From assembly GCA_030636765.1 (NCBI GenBank), contig DAOVWI010000016.1, positions 1 through 21,410 on the forward strand: 21,410 nucleotides of DNA, read 5' to 3'. How positions within the stretch are numbered: position 1 is the first letter of the stretch; every line of letters starts with the position of its first letter. The DNA is from Gemmatimonadales bacterium. Lineage in GTDB: Bacteria; Gemmatimonadota; Gemmatimonadetes; Palauibacterales; Palauibacteraceae. Below, in pieces: positions 6,832 through 15,288 of this stretch. The position numbers were made by a program, and so were the translations under genes. The notes under the pieces were generated by a model. It ran no database searches, had not been told where the DNA came from, and was given only the letters and a program-made list of their open reading frames with translations.

Positions 6832-6989
6832 CTCACCGCACCTAGTTTGCCAGCACCTCCCAACGCCGGGCCGGTCCCATACCTGATATGACGCCCGCCG
6901 CCCGGCGACGTGCACACGGGGATACCCTGAGCGGCCGACTTATTTGCGGTCTCTGACACACGGAGGGGCATCGGTGTGTAGTAGGGTGC

Positions 6990-7436
6990 ATGATGACCGA
7001 TCGCATCCCGTCGATGCGCGCCAGCATGATCGCCGTGCTGATCATCTCCCCAACGGCGTGCGGCTCGAACCCCGTCGAGCCGACCGTCGAAGCACGGCTT
7101 TTCGGCACATGGGAGTGGGTCGAGGCGGAGGGCGGCATCGCCGGCTCGGTGATCACACCTGAGACGGAAGGCTTCACGAGGCGGCTCCTGATCACGCGGC
7201 CCAACCGCATCGAGCTGTTCAGGAACGGCGTTTCCGAGCGCGTTGCGAGCTTCGAGCTCCTGCCGGCTCAGGATCTGGTAGACGAGTTCGTTTCGCCTCG
7301 TCTCCGCTACTCAGACCCGATCTTCGGCTTTGAGGAGCAGGAGGTGAGCTTCGATCTGGAGGGCCGCCTGATCCTCATCGACCCCTGCTGCGACGGGTTC
7401 GCCTACACCTGGACCCGAGTCGACGGCGACGGCTAA
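6990..7436 (+). CDS. Small predicted lipoprotein, unknown function
   Basis: A 148-residue protein with a short N-terminal hydrophobic stretch (SMIAVLIISPTAC) ending in a Cys at residue 24, read as a lipobox although Pro at -3 is atypical. The mature part begins with a linker and then FGTWEWVEAEGGIAGSVI, a GxWxW-type start seen in small beta-rich extracellular lipoproteins. The rest alternates short strands and ends near a Cys-Cys pair (IDPCCDGFAYTW). No enzyme motif is seen. ATG 6990 and ATG 6993 are both possible starts, and the ribosome binding site is weak. The TAA stop (7434-7436) sits exactly at the left end of the inverted-repeat element, so the insertion abuts the gene without obviously truncating it. 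Confidence 0.7.
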   Translation: MMTDRIPSMRASMIAVLIISPTACGSNPVEPTVEARLFGTWEWVEAEGGIAGSVITPETEGFTRRLLITRPNRIELFRNGVSERVASFELLPAQDLVDEFVSPRLRYSDPIFGFEEQEVSFDLEGRLILIDPCCDGFAYTWTRVDGDG

Positions 7437-7455
7437 GGAGCCTGTCCGAGTAATG
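7437..7455 (+). repeat. Left terminal inverted repeat
   Basis: GGAGCCTGTCCGAGTAATG, identical to the complement of 7693-7711. It begins one base after the lipoprotein stop codon. Confidence 0.9.
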
Positions 7456-7692
7456 GAGCGAGCCGCGTTACGAGCGCCGAGGGTATCAGATTCGAGGCGG
7501 CGCGACGAACGCGATGCCGTAGCATCGGGGAGGAGCGCCAACGAAGAAGCTGGCCCCTCGCCGCCGTAACCCAAAGGGCGCAGGGGGGTTGCGAGCTCAT
7601 ACTTCGTCACTCCTCGTCGACGATGCACCCGGCATCGACTCCTCGTCGTTCCTGGTCTGAGCCCCGCAAGACCCCTGCGCGCGGCCGCACCT

Positions 7693-7711
7693 CATTACTC
7701 GGACAGGCTCC
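7693..7711 (-). repeat. Right terminal inverted repeat
   Basis: CATTACTCGGACAGGCTCC on the + strand, a perfect complement of 7437-7455. It ends five bases before the stop codon of the hydrolase gene, which is read from the other strand. Confidence 0.9.
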
Positions 7712-7716
7712 TAGAC

Positions 7717-8640
7717 CTACCGTTGGGCTCTTAGAAAGCTGAGCACGGCCTGCTCGAGCCCCGGGTCCACCAGCGCGGTTGCGTGATTGCTTCCCGGGAG
7801 CAGCACCACCGTCACGTCCGGTCTGACGGCTGCCAGCGCATCGACGTCGGGCCGCGCGAAGTCGTCTTCACCCACGACCGCCAGGATGGGAACCGGGCTA
7901 TCCCGAAGGGCGGCTTCGGCAACGGAAAGCCCCTCCAGACTCAGCAGAACGGCCGCGAGCGCCCCGGCATCGTTCGCGTCGAGCGCGGCTCGCCACTCGA
8001 GCGGGGGCTCTGGCCAACCGGGCTGCCATAGCACCTCCGTCACACTTCCCTCCCCCTCCACCACCGCCTGAAGTCCGGGGATCCATCCACGGATCTCGGC
8101 CGGCGGCGGAGTGCCCGGAGGAGCCCAACCGGAGCCCCCGAGGACGGCGGCGCGAACACGGTCCGGGTGTTCCGTGACGAGCTTTAGCGCGATTCGCCCA
8201 CCCATCGAATAGCCCACCACGTACGCCTGCGCGATTCCAACGTGGTCCATCAGCCTCAGGACATCGTTCACGAACTCCGGGCCGTACCCGTCGGACTCGC
8301 CGGGCTTGTCGCTCCTTCCATGTCCGCGAAGGTCGAGAGCGATGAGCCGGAACTCACCGGGCAGTGACTCCAACAGCCCGGTCGACGCCCAGTTCATCTC
8401 GACATCGAGGGCGAAACCATGCAGCAGTATCACCGGATCTCCCTCTCCGACGTCCACGTAGCGGATGCGCACGCCGTCCGCGTCGAAGAACTGGTCGGCG
8501 AGCATCACCTCCTGCCCGGCACCGGCATCCGAGCTGTCGGGCTGCTGGGCCGCAGCGGGCTCGGGGAGCACGGAGAGCGCGAGCAGGGCGATGGCCGCAA
8601 GCACGGAGATGGCCCCAGGCAGGGGGATGCGAACCCTCAT
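7717..8640 (-). CDS. Exported alpha/beta-hydrolase
   Basis: A 307-residue alpha/beta-hydrolase with an N-terminal signal peptide (basic MRVRIP, hydrophobic core at about residues 10-25, likely cleavage after PAAA near 31). The oxyanion-hole strand is LLHGF (72-76). The nucleophile elbow is GYSMGG with S145, an acidic residue at D259 or D260 (VGEDD) follows, and H286 is in GSNHAT. RGHGRSDKPG at 105-114 is the usual post-strand loop. The substrate is unknown; such proteins are esterases, lactonases or peptidases. The frame is open upstream to 8748, but ATG 8640 has a strong GGAGGTG five bases before it and starts the signal peptide. It is downstream of groEL, separated from it by a hairpin terminator, and its 3' end abuts the inverted-repeat element. 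Confidence 0.88.
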   Translation of the reverse strand: MRVRIPLPGAISVLAAIALLALSVLPEPAAAQQPDSSDAGAGQEVMLADQFFDADGVRIRYVDVGEGDPVILLHGFALDVEMNWASTGLLESLPGEFRLIALDLRGHGRSDKPGESDGYGPEFVNDVLRLMDHVGIAQAYVVGYSMGGRIALKLVTEHPDRVRAAVLGGSGWAPPGTPPPAEIRGWIPGLQAVVEGEGSVTEVLWQPGWPEPPLEWRAALDANDAGALAAVLLSLEGLSVAEAALRDSPVPILAVVGEDDFARPDVDALAAVRPDVTVVLLPGSNHATALVDPGLEQAVLSFLRAQR

Positions 8641-8750
8641 GTCGACACCTCCATCAGAGAGTGAGCGCTGGGCAAAGCTTGCCGAGCCACGTCGAGGCGG
8701 CAAGCGTCCGCCGGCGAGCCGATGGAATCCGTCGCTGGCCTCACACAAGA

Positions 8751-8776
8751 AGAGCCCGGCCTTTCAACCGGGCTCT
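8751..8776 (-). terminator. Hairpin terminator of the groESL operon
   Basis: A perfect 9-bp stem, AGAGCCCGG with CCGGGCTCT, closes an 8-nt loop. Read on the - strand it lies 47 bp past the groEL stop and is followed by TCTTGTGTG, a modest U-rich tail. It separates groEL from the hydrolase gene. Confidence 0.75.
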
Positions 8777-8822
8777 CTCGACCGCCCGAAGGCAGTCCCT
8801 TGGGACAGCGTGACGTCCGGGC

Positions 8823-10463
<1,641 letters not shown>

Positions 10464-10503
10464 CGCTGTTTACTCCCTTCGAGTGTTTCTCTTCGATGTC
10501 TTG

Positions 10504-10517
10504 CTGGGACGTCCCAG
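10504..10517. other. Perfect 14-bp palindrome in the groES-groEL spacer
   Basis: CTGGGACGTCCCAG is fully self-complementary, followed by an overlapping AGACGTCT. It lies in the 118-bp gap between groES and groEL (10464-10581), which holds no gene. It could fold in the bicistronic mRNA as a processing or stability element, or bind a dimeric protein; there is no direct evidence for either. Confidence 0.4.
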
Positions 10518-10581
10518 ACGTCTCGCTTTCGAATTCGGAGGGCCGGCGCCCGTGCGCCGAGCCCGCCTAAGCAGCGACAGG

Positions 10582-10893
10582 CTATCCGAGGACCGCCAGG
10601 ACGTCGCTCTCCTTGATGATGAGCAGATCCTGCCCATCGATCGTGACCTCCGTGCCCGAGTACTTGCCATACAGGATCCGCTGGCCCGTCTCGAGCTCCA
10701 CGGGCATCCGCTCGCCCTCGTCCGAGAGCCGGCCCGGGCCGACCGCGACCACGGTCCCCTGCTGCGGCTTCTCCTTGGCGGTGTCGGGGATGTAGAGCCC
10801 GCCCCGCATCTCCTCGCTCTCCTCGAGAGGCTCCACCACTACGCGGTCCGCGAGCGGCTTAACCTTCGCCTTCGTCTTGGTTGCTGTTGCCAT
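10582..10893 (-). CDS. groES: Co-chaperonin GroES (10 kDa chaperonin)
   Basis: A 103-residue co-chaperonin, slightly longer than the usual ~95 because of a Lys/Thr-rich N-terminal tail (MATATKTKAKVK) before the family start PLADRVVVEPLE. The mobile loop that binds GroEL is EEMRGGLYIPDTAKEKPQQG. The family signature GTVVAVGPG follows, and the C-terminus KYSGTEVTIDGQDLLIIKE is typical. The frame is open a little further upstream, but ATG 10893 has GGAGG seven bases before it. It is the first gene of the groESL operon, with a CIRCE operator about 100 bp upstream. The leader between them carries a GC-rich inverted segment near 10950-10975. Confidence 0.98.
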   Translation of the reverse strand: MATATKTKAKVKPLADRVVVEPLEESEEMRGGLYIPDTAKEKPQQGTVVAVGPGRLSDEGERMPVELETGQRILYGKYSGTEVTIDGQDLLIIKESDVLAVLG

Positions 10894-10996
10894 GACCTGA
10901 CCTCCGGTGCTTGAATCGGTTGAGTTCACGGATTCCTAAGATTCCCGCGAGCCCGGGCCTCTCCCGGCCCGAGAACTCTTCGCTTGACTGCGGTTG

Positions 10997-11023
10997 TTAG
11001 CACTCCAAAGTGGTGAGTGCTAA
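10997..11023 (-). promoter_or_regulatory. CIRCE operator (HrcA binding site)
   Basis: TTAGCACTC (10997-11005), a 9-bp spacer, then GAGTGCTAA (11015-11023): a perfect match to the CIRCE consensus with the canonical spacing. HrcA bound here represses groESL until heat shock. It lies 103 bp before the groES start codon. The hrcA gene is not in this window. The groESL promoter itself could not be placed with confidence. Confidence 0.97.
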
Positions 11024-11183
11024 CCCGATCCGCAAGCCCTTGTTCCATTACGTAGCACCGTTACGTTCGAGCCCCGTAAACCGGATGAAACCTCCGCTCT
11101 GCTCGCCCCGTAAGGATCAGGGAGCGGCTCGCCCTGTACGGCAGCCGTAGGACGGAAGCGAAATACAAGGTAGGGAGGACAAC

Positions 11184-11381
11184 ATGATACGCTCGCTCTT
11201 CGTGCTCTTCGCGGTCGGCGTCGGTGGGATGATCGCCTTCGGGCTGGTCACCGCGCTGGTAGCCCCGCTGTTCTTGCTGGTCCTCAAGATCGCGTTCGTC
11301 CTGATGATCGGATATCTGATCCTGCGAATGCTCAAGCCCGACAAGGCGGAGGAGATCCGCTCGCGCGTCAAGAGCAGCTAG
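11184..11381 (+). CDS. Small two-helix membrane protein, unknown function
   Basis: A 65-residue protein consisting of two adjacent hydrophobic helices (about residues 4-24 and 27-49) and a basic, probably cytoplasmic tail (MLKPDKAEEIRSRVKSS). The ATG at 11184 has a strong GGGAGG five bases upstream, which supports real translation. It is divergent from groES across a 160-bp gap (11024-11183) in which I see no further gene and no confident promoter. No family is recognised; the position beside the heat-shock operator makes membrane-stress involvement possible but unproven. Confidence 0.75.
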   Translation: MIRSLFVLFAVGVGGMIAFGLVTALVAPLFLLVLKIAFVLMIGYLILRMLKPDKAEEIRSRVKSS

Positions 11382-11437
11382 CGCTTGGAATCTGACGCTC
11401 GGACCCTAGCGCTCGGGCTTTAACGCTCGGGCTTTAG
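11382..11437. repeat. Four 14-bp tandem repeats carrying stop codons in all + frames
   Basis: Consecutive units CGCTTGGAATCTGA, CGCTCGGACCCTAG, CGCTCGGGCTTTAA and CGCTCGGGCTTTAG begin directly after the stop of the small membrane gene; the last two differ at one base. Each unit ends in a stop trinucleotide, and because 14 is not a multiple of three these fall in all three + frames. The last unit and part of the third lie within the 3' end of the peptidase gene on the other strand, including its TAA stop (11420-11422). Confidence 0.75.
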
Positions 11438-13651
11438 CGCCGGGAGCCCGGAGCCGGATACCCGCTCTCGCAGGATCTCCCGGGCGGCAACCATCTGTGT
11501 GGTCGCCGCAACGAGCCGGACATGAAACTCCTCCAATCGGCGGGCGAGCTCCGCCTCATCTTCCCCTCGCAGCGCGAGACGGATGCTCGGAAGGGCCAGC
11601 GTGGCGTACCCATCATCCGGATCGGTCGCATAGAGCAGCCCACGGATCCGGGGGAGACCCGGGATGCCACCCTCGGAGACGAAGGCCATGGCCGCCGCTC
11701 GCATGTGGAGGTTGGCCCGCTGCAGCGTCTCCGGAGCCACCCCCTCGGCCAGGGCGAAGAAGGACACGGAATCGAGGAGCGCGGCCTCTTCGCTCAGCCG
11801 GATCACCTGTCCTCGCAGCTCCTCTACCGCACCTTCCTCCTCGACTCCGACCGCATCACCGTCCATCCGTGGGAGCGCTGAAGCCAGCTCGCCCACCCGC
11901 TTCTCGAGATCGGCCGCCAGGCTCACGAAGTCGTACGGCAGGAGCTCGGCGTTGGCGAGTCGGGCAGCCATCACGGCGAGAATCGAGGCCGACGCGGCGT
12001 GGCGCGCATACCCGGGGTCCCCGAAACGCTCCATCCAGTCCGCCGTGTCGTACGCCGAATGATACACGCCGCCGGGGCCGGCGAAGCCGAAGCTCGCGCC
12101 CGGTATGCCGGCCGTTTGGACAAACGGCACGTGATCCGATCCGCCGCCCAGGTCCCCCACGCGCGGGGGCTGCCGGCTCGTCGAATCCTCAGGCACACGT
12201 CGTGTGGTTTGCCGGCCCCAACCCGCGAGCACGGACCCCTCGCCATCCGGGCTCTCCACGGCCGACGCGGCGCTTCGCAACAGTGACTTGAGCTCCGGCG
12301 TCGCGGACGCCGAGAAGTTCGGGCCCCCCGCCGCCCCGTCCTGGTTCAGGTACGCCACGACGGATGCCCTCACCTCCGCGGCGTGCGCCTCCACCCACTC
12401 GGTCGAGCCTACCAGACCCCACTCCTCGGCATCCCACGTGGCGAAGAGGACGGTGCGACGGGGGCTGAGCCCTGCCCGGGCGGCGAGCGCGAACGCCTGT
12501 GCGGCCGCGAGCACGCTCGATGTCCCACTCACGTTGTCGCGCGCGCCGGGCCCCCAGGCGTCCCGGTGTGCGCCCACCACCACCCACTCGTCGGGGAACT
12601 CGACGCCGCGGACGACGGCGATCGTGTTGAAGATCGGGTGAAGGGCCTCGCTTCCCTGCTCCGTTCGCACGGACACCCGCGCCCGGACCGGACCCGGTCC
12701 CGTGTGATAGTGAAACGGAAGCGCCCCTTGCCACCCCTTGGGTGCCGCGGCTCCGCCGAGCTCTTCGAGTAGCTCGGCCGCGGAGGCGTGGGAGAGAGGC
12801 ACGACCGGGATCCGGGCGATGCCGGTCATCTCCGCCTCTTCCAGGCGCGGAGCATCCGGCAGCGAGGGCCACCCGGGAGTCGAGGGGTCGCCCGATCCGT
12901 TCAGGATGCTCCCTCGCTGCACCCCGTGCGCCGGCCGCATCGGGCCCTCCGGGTAGACGTCTCCCTTCCGGTACCCATCATCGGCCGGATCCGAGTAGAG
13001 GATGAGCCCGACCGCACCTCGCCGCTCCGCCTCCCGCACCTTGATGCCCCGGAACGACCGGCCGTAGCGCGCTACCAGGATCTTCCCGTCGACCTGTACG
13101 CCAAGCGAGTCCAGCACGCGATAGTCGTCGGGCAATCCGTAGCTCACGTACACGACCTCGCCCTCGACGTCCGCCGACCCGCTGTACGCGTTGAAGACGG
13201 CGAAGGGATCGCGGCCGGGGGGACCCGCCTCGGAGATGTGGCCTTCGGCGAGCTGCAGGTCCTTCGGGTCCGGGGAGAGACGCTGCACGGCCACCTGGAT
13301 CGGCTGCGGCAGGTACGCGATCAGCGTGTCGGAGCGCACCTCCATCCCCACGCGGGAAAGCCACGCCAGCACGGAGTCGCGCGTCGCCCGCTGGGCGGGC
13401 GTTCCCGCCACGTGCGAGCTAGCGCCCAACGCACGCGCCCACCGCGCGATGGTGTCGGGATGGATTTCCGCGAGCAGCGCCGCCTCGTAACGAAGCTCCT
13501 CCTGGGCGGCCACCGCGCCGAACCCGGCCAACTCGGCTTCCTGCGCGTACAGGGCCGACGGCGCGAGCGCGCCCGCTGCGCACGCCAGGGCCGCGAGCCG
13601 CATCCCCGCCACGCGGGCCGGAGATCCGACCATCACCGGAAACCCGGCCAT
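11420..13651 (-). CDS. M28B-family metallopeptidase (glutamate carboxypeptidase II/PSMA-like), exported
   Basis: A 743-residue zinc peptidase. After a hydrophobic N-terminal signal (core LAALACAAGALAPSA, about residues 19-33) comes a PA-type domain (about 130-330). The M28 catalytic domain (about 335-560) and a C-terminal helical region resembling the transferrin-receptor dimerisation domain follow. The co-catalytic zinc set is complete: H362, D372 (ARDN), catalytic E409 with ligand E410 (WDAEEWG), D438 (LNQDG) and H531 (YHSAYDT); the first four keep the spacing of human PSMA. It likely acts in the periplasm or outside the cell, releasing C-terminal or acidic residues from peptides. ATG 13651 overlaps the coaX stop (TGATG) and has no ribosome binding site of its own, suggesting coupling; ATG 13603 is an alternative. 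Confidence 0.92.
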   Translation of the reverse strand: MAGFPVMVGSPARVAGMRLAALACAAGALAPSALYAQEAELAGFGAVAAQEELRYEAALLAEIHPDTIARWARALGASSHVAGTPAQRATRDSVLAWLSRVGMEVRSDTLIAYLPQPIQVAVQRLSPDPKDLQLAEGHISEAGPPGRDPFAVFNAYSGSADVEGEVVYVSYGLPDDYRVLDSLGVQVDGKILVARYGRSFRGIKVREAERRGAVGLILYSDPADDGYRKGDVYPEGPMRPAHGVQRGSILNGSGDPSTPGWPSLPDAPRLEEAEMTGIARIPVVPLSHASAAELLEELGGAAAPKGWQGALPFHYHTGPGPVRARVSVRTEQGSEALHPIFNTIAVVRGVEFPDEWVVVGAHRDAWGPGARDNVSGTSSVLAAAQAFALAARAGLSPRRTVLFATWDAEEWGLVGSTEWVEAHAAEVRASVVAYLNQDGAAGGPNFSASATPELKSLLRSAASAVESPDGEGSVLAGWGRQTTRRVPEDSTSRQPPRVGDLGGGSDHVPFVQTAGIPGASFGFAGPGGVYHSAYDTADWMERFGDPGYARHAASASILAVMAARLANAELLPYDFVSLAADLEKRVGELASALPRMDGDAVGVEEEGAVEELRGQVIRLSEEAALLDSVSFFALAEGVAPETLQRANLHMRAAAMAFVSEGGIPGLPRIRGLLYATDPDDGYATLALPSIRLALRGEDEAELARRLEEFHVRLVAATTQMVAAREILRERVSGSGLPALKPER

Positions 13652-14418
13652 CAGAAAAGGTGCTGGGCGGCGATCGCGAGACCCCTTAGCGTCAGATGGG
13701 CGTCGGCACACTCGATCGTCCGGCAGTGCGGCACGATCAGTTCCACCAGGCCGCCCGTGCCTATCACCAGCGGAGCCTCGGGCTCCCACTCCGCCAGAAT
13801 CCGCCGCACGATTCCGTCGATCGTCTCGACGACCGAGTAGAAGACGCCCGAGCGAAGACACGCGACCGTGTTACGGCCGATCACCCGCTCGGGTGACGCG
13901 ATCTCCACCTGCATGAGCTTCGAGGCGGTCTGCGCGAGACGCTCCATGCCGGCGCGCGGACCCGGCGCGATCACCCCACCCAGGAACACGCCCTCGGCGC
14001 TGATGCAGTCGAAGGTCGTCGCCGTGCCCAGGTCCACGACGATCGCGTTCCGTTTCAGCTCGGCCACCGCCAGCGTGTTGGCGAGACGGTCCGCCCCCAC
14101 CTCCGACGGTTCGTCCACGTCAACCTGGATCGGCAGGCGCCTGGCATGCTCGACCCGCAGGAACGAAAGCTCGATTCCCAGCGAATCGCAGACGCCCTGC
14201 CAGACGCGGTCGAGCACCGGAACCACCGAAGCCACCATGGCCCGCCCGGGCCGCCCATCTCCCCGAGCCGCCCCGGCGAGCAGCCCCTCCACGAGCATGG
14301 CCAGCTCATCCGCAGTGCGTCGCCGCTCCGTGGCGAGCCGCCAGGAGCGCACGTGCTCGGTCCCCCGAAAAAGACCGAGGACGGTCTCGGTATTGCCCAC
14401 GTCGATCGTGAGAATCAC
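13651..14418 (-). CDS. coaX: Type III pantothenate kinase
   Basis: A 255-residue ASKHA-fold kinase that phosphorylates pantothenate, the first committed step of coenzyme A synthesis. The phosphate-binding motif DVGNT is at residues 6-10, GADRLAN is the pantothenate-site segment, and DLGTATTFD is the second phosphate motif. GGVIAPGPRAGMERLAQTASKL and the late GTGGLVE are standard CoaX features. Type III kinases are insensitive to CoA feedback and usually need a monovalent cation. The start is GTG 14418, overlapping the birA stop by 4 bp (GTGA). The birA-coaX pair is a common bacterial arrangement. Confidence 0.96.
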   Translation of the reverse strand: MILTIDVGNTETVLGLFRGTEHVRSWRLATERRRTADELAMLVEGLLAGAARGDGRPGRAMVASVVPVLDRVWQGVCDSLGIELSFLRVEHARRLPIQVDVDEPSEVGADRLANTLAVAELKRNAIVVDLGTATTFDCISAEGVFLGGVIAPGPRAGMERLAQTASKLMQVEIASPERVIGRNTVACLRSGVFYSVVETIDGIVRRILAEWEPEAPLVIGTGGLVELIVPHCRTIECADAHLTLRGLAIAAQHLF

Positions 14419-15254
14419 GCCTCGCCCGACTCTTTCGCGAGCGCCGCCCGCTCCGGCACCACGGTGCCACGCTGGACTCGCCGCAGGGCTCCTCGATCCG
14501 GGCGGAACAGGAGAGCCCCGTCGGGGGCGATCCCCACCGAGACTCCGGTGGTCGGGACTTCGCTCCCATCCGGGAGCAAGCTGATGCGCCTATCACGCAA
14601 CCAGTCGTAGTGATCGACCAGATCGAGGGCCTTCGTGTCCAGGGACGCGGCCGGATCTGAAAGATGCATCTCGAGGCCGGCCACGATCGCGTCGGCCACG
14701 CGGACCGGATCGACGACCTCCCCGAGCTGTTCCTCCAGCGACGTGGCGTCGGCGAGAACCTCGGCGGGCAACGCGTCGGACAGCGGCTTCACATTGATGC
14801 CGACCCCCACGATCAGGTACCGGGGCGCATCGTCGGACCAGGCGGCCTCCGTGAGGATGCCGCCGCACTTCCGGTCGCCGGCGTAGATGTCATTCGGCCA
14901 CTTGAGACCCGGGGAAAGGCCCCGGAAGCTCGTGTCCAGGTTGTGCACTACGCCGAGTCCGGCAAGCACGGGCAACAGCAGCGGGTTCTCCACGCGCGTC
15001 GGCCGGAACACCATGCTCAGGTAGACGCCGGCGTCGGGCGGCGAGTACCACACCCTCCGCTCCCGGCCGCGCCCGCCCGTCTGCTCCCGGCCGAGCACGA
15101 TCGTCCCGGAGGGAGTCTCCTCTTCCGCCAGGCGCTTGGCCTCGTCGTTGGTCGAGCCGACCTTGCCGAACAGATACACGGACTGGCGCTTCCACCGGCG
15201 GCGCAGTCCGGCGGCGGTGTGCCCGGCCCACTTCGAAACCTGCCTCGCGGTCAT
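14415..15254 (-). CDS. birA: Biotin--[acetyl-CoA-carboxylase] ligase, without DNA-binding domain
   Basis: A 279-residue biotin protein ligase that makes biotinyl-AMP and attaches biotin to the carrier domain of acetyl-CoA carboxylase. The substrate motif GSTNDEAKRLA is at about 33-43, the adenylate loop GRGRERR at 61-67, KWPND at 118-122, and K129 in RKCGGIL corresponds to the catalytic lysine region. GVGINV follows, and a C-terminal SH3-like part closes the protein. Before the catalytic domain there are only ~27 basic residues, not a winged helix, so it is monofunctional and probably not a repressor. ATG 15254 has GGAAGG seven bases upstream. It follows nadC by 34 bp. Confidence 0.95.
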   Translation of the reverse strand: MTARQVSKWAGHTAAGLRRRWKRQSVYLFGKVGSTNDEAKRLAEEETPSGTIVLGREQTGGRGRERRVWYSPPDAGVYLSMVFRPTRVENPLLLPVLAGLGVVHNLDTSFRGLSPGLKWPNDIYAGDRKCGGILTEAAWSDDAPRYLIVGVGINVKPLSDALPAEVLADATSLEEQLGEVVDPVRVADAIVAGLEMHLSDPAASLDTKALDLVDHYDWLRDRRISLLPDGSEVPTTGVSVGIAPDGALLFRPDRGALRRVQRGTVVPERAALAKESGEA

Positions 15255-15288
15255 CCCCTGCCCTTCCCCGTGAGTCGCCGACGCGCGC

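Larger units (their letters stand above)
7437..7711. mobile_element. 275-bp MITE-like element with 19-bp perfect terminal inverted repeats
   Basis: The ends are the same 19-mer in opposite orientation (GGAGCCTGTCCGAGTAATG), and the match continues imperfectly inward. No reading frame for a transposase is present, so this is non-autonomous. Flanks read CTAA on the left and TAG on the right, consistent with a short TA-type target duplication; the joined flanks give GGCTAGACC, which contains CTAG, a target used by some IS5-family elements. Inside are further inverted repeats: CGATGC-N4-GCATCG (7512-7527), CGATGC-N5-GCATCG (7621-7637), and GCGCAGGGG-N2-TTGCG (7578-7593) with its complement at 7665-7680. 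A transcript would fold strongly. The parent IS family is inferred, not proven. Confidence 0.8.

Noticed and set aside
6864..6907. Inverted repeat CGCCGGGC/GCCCGGCG upstream of the divergent membrane and lipoprotein genes
   Set aside because: The arms are short, GC-only and 28 bp apart, which is easily reached by chance in this composition.
11055..11085. T-arm-like segment TTACG-TTCGAGCCC-CGTAA suggesting a tRNA
   Set aside because: The loop is 9 nt, there are no acceptor, D or anticodon arms around it, and the flanks do not pair.
12788..13840. Long + strand frame opposite the M28 peptidase
   Set aside because: The peptidase has the complete zinc ligand set with PSMA spacing; the + frame is low-complexity shadow.
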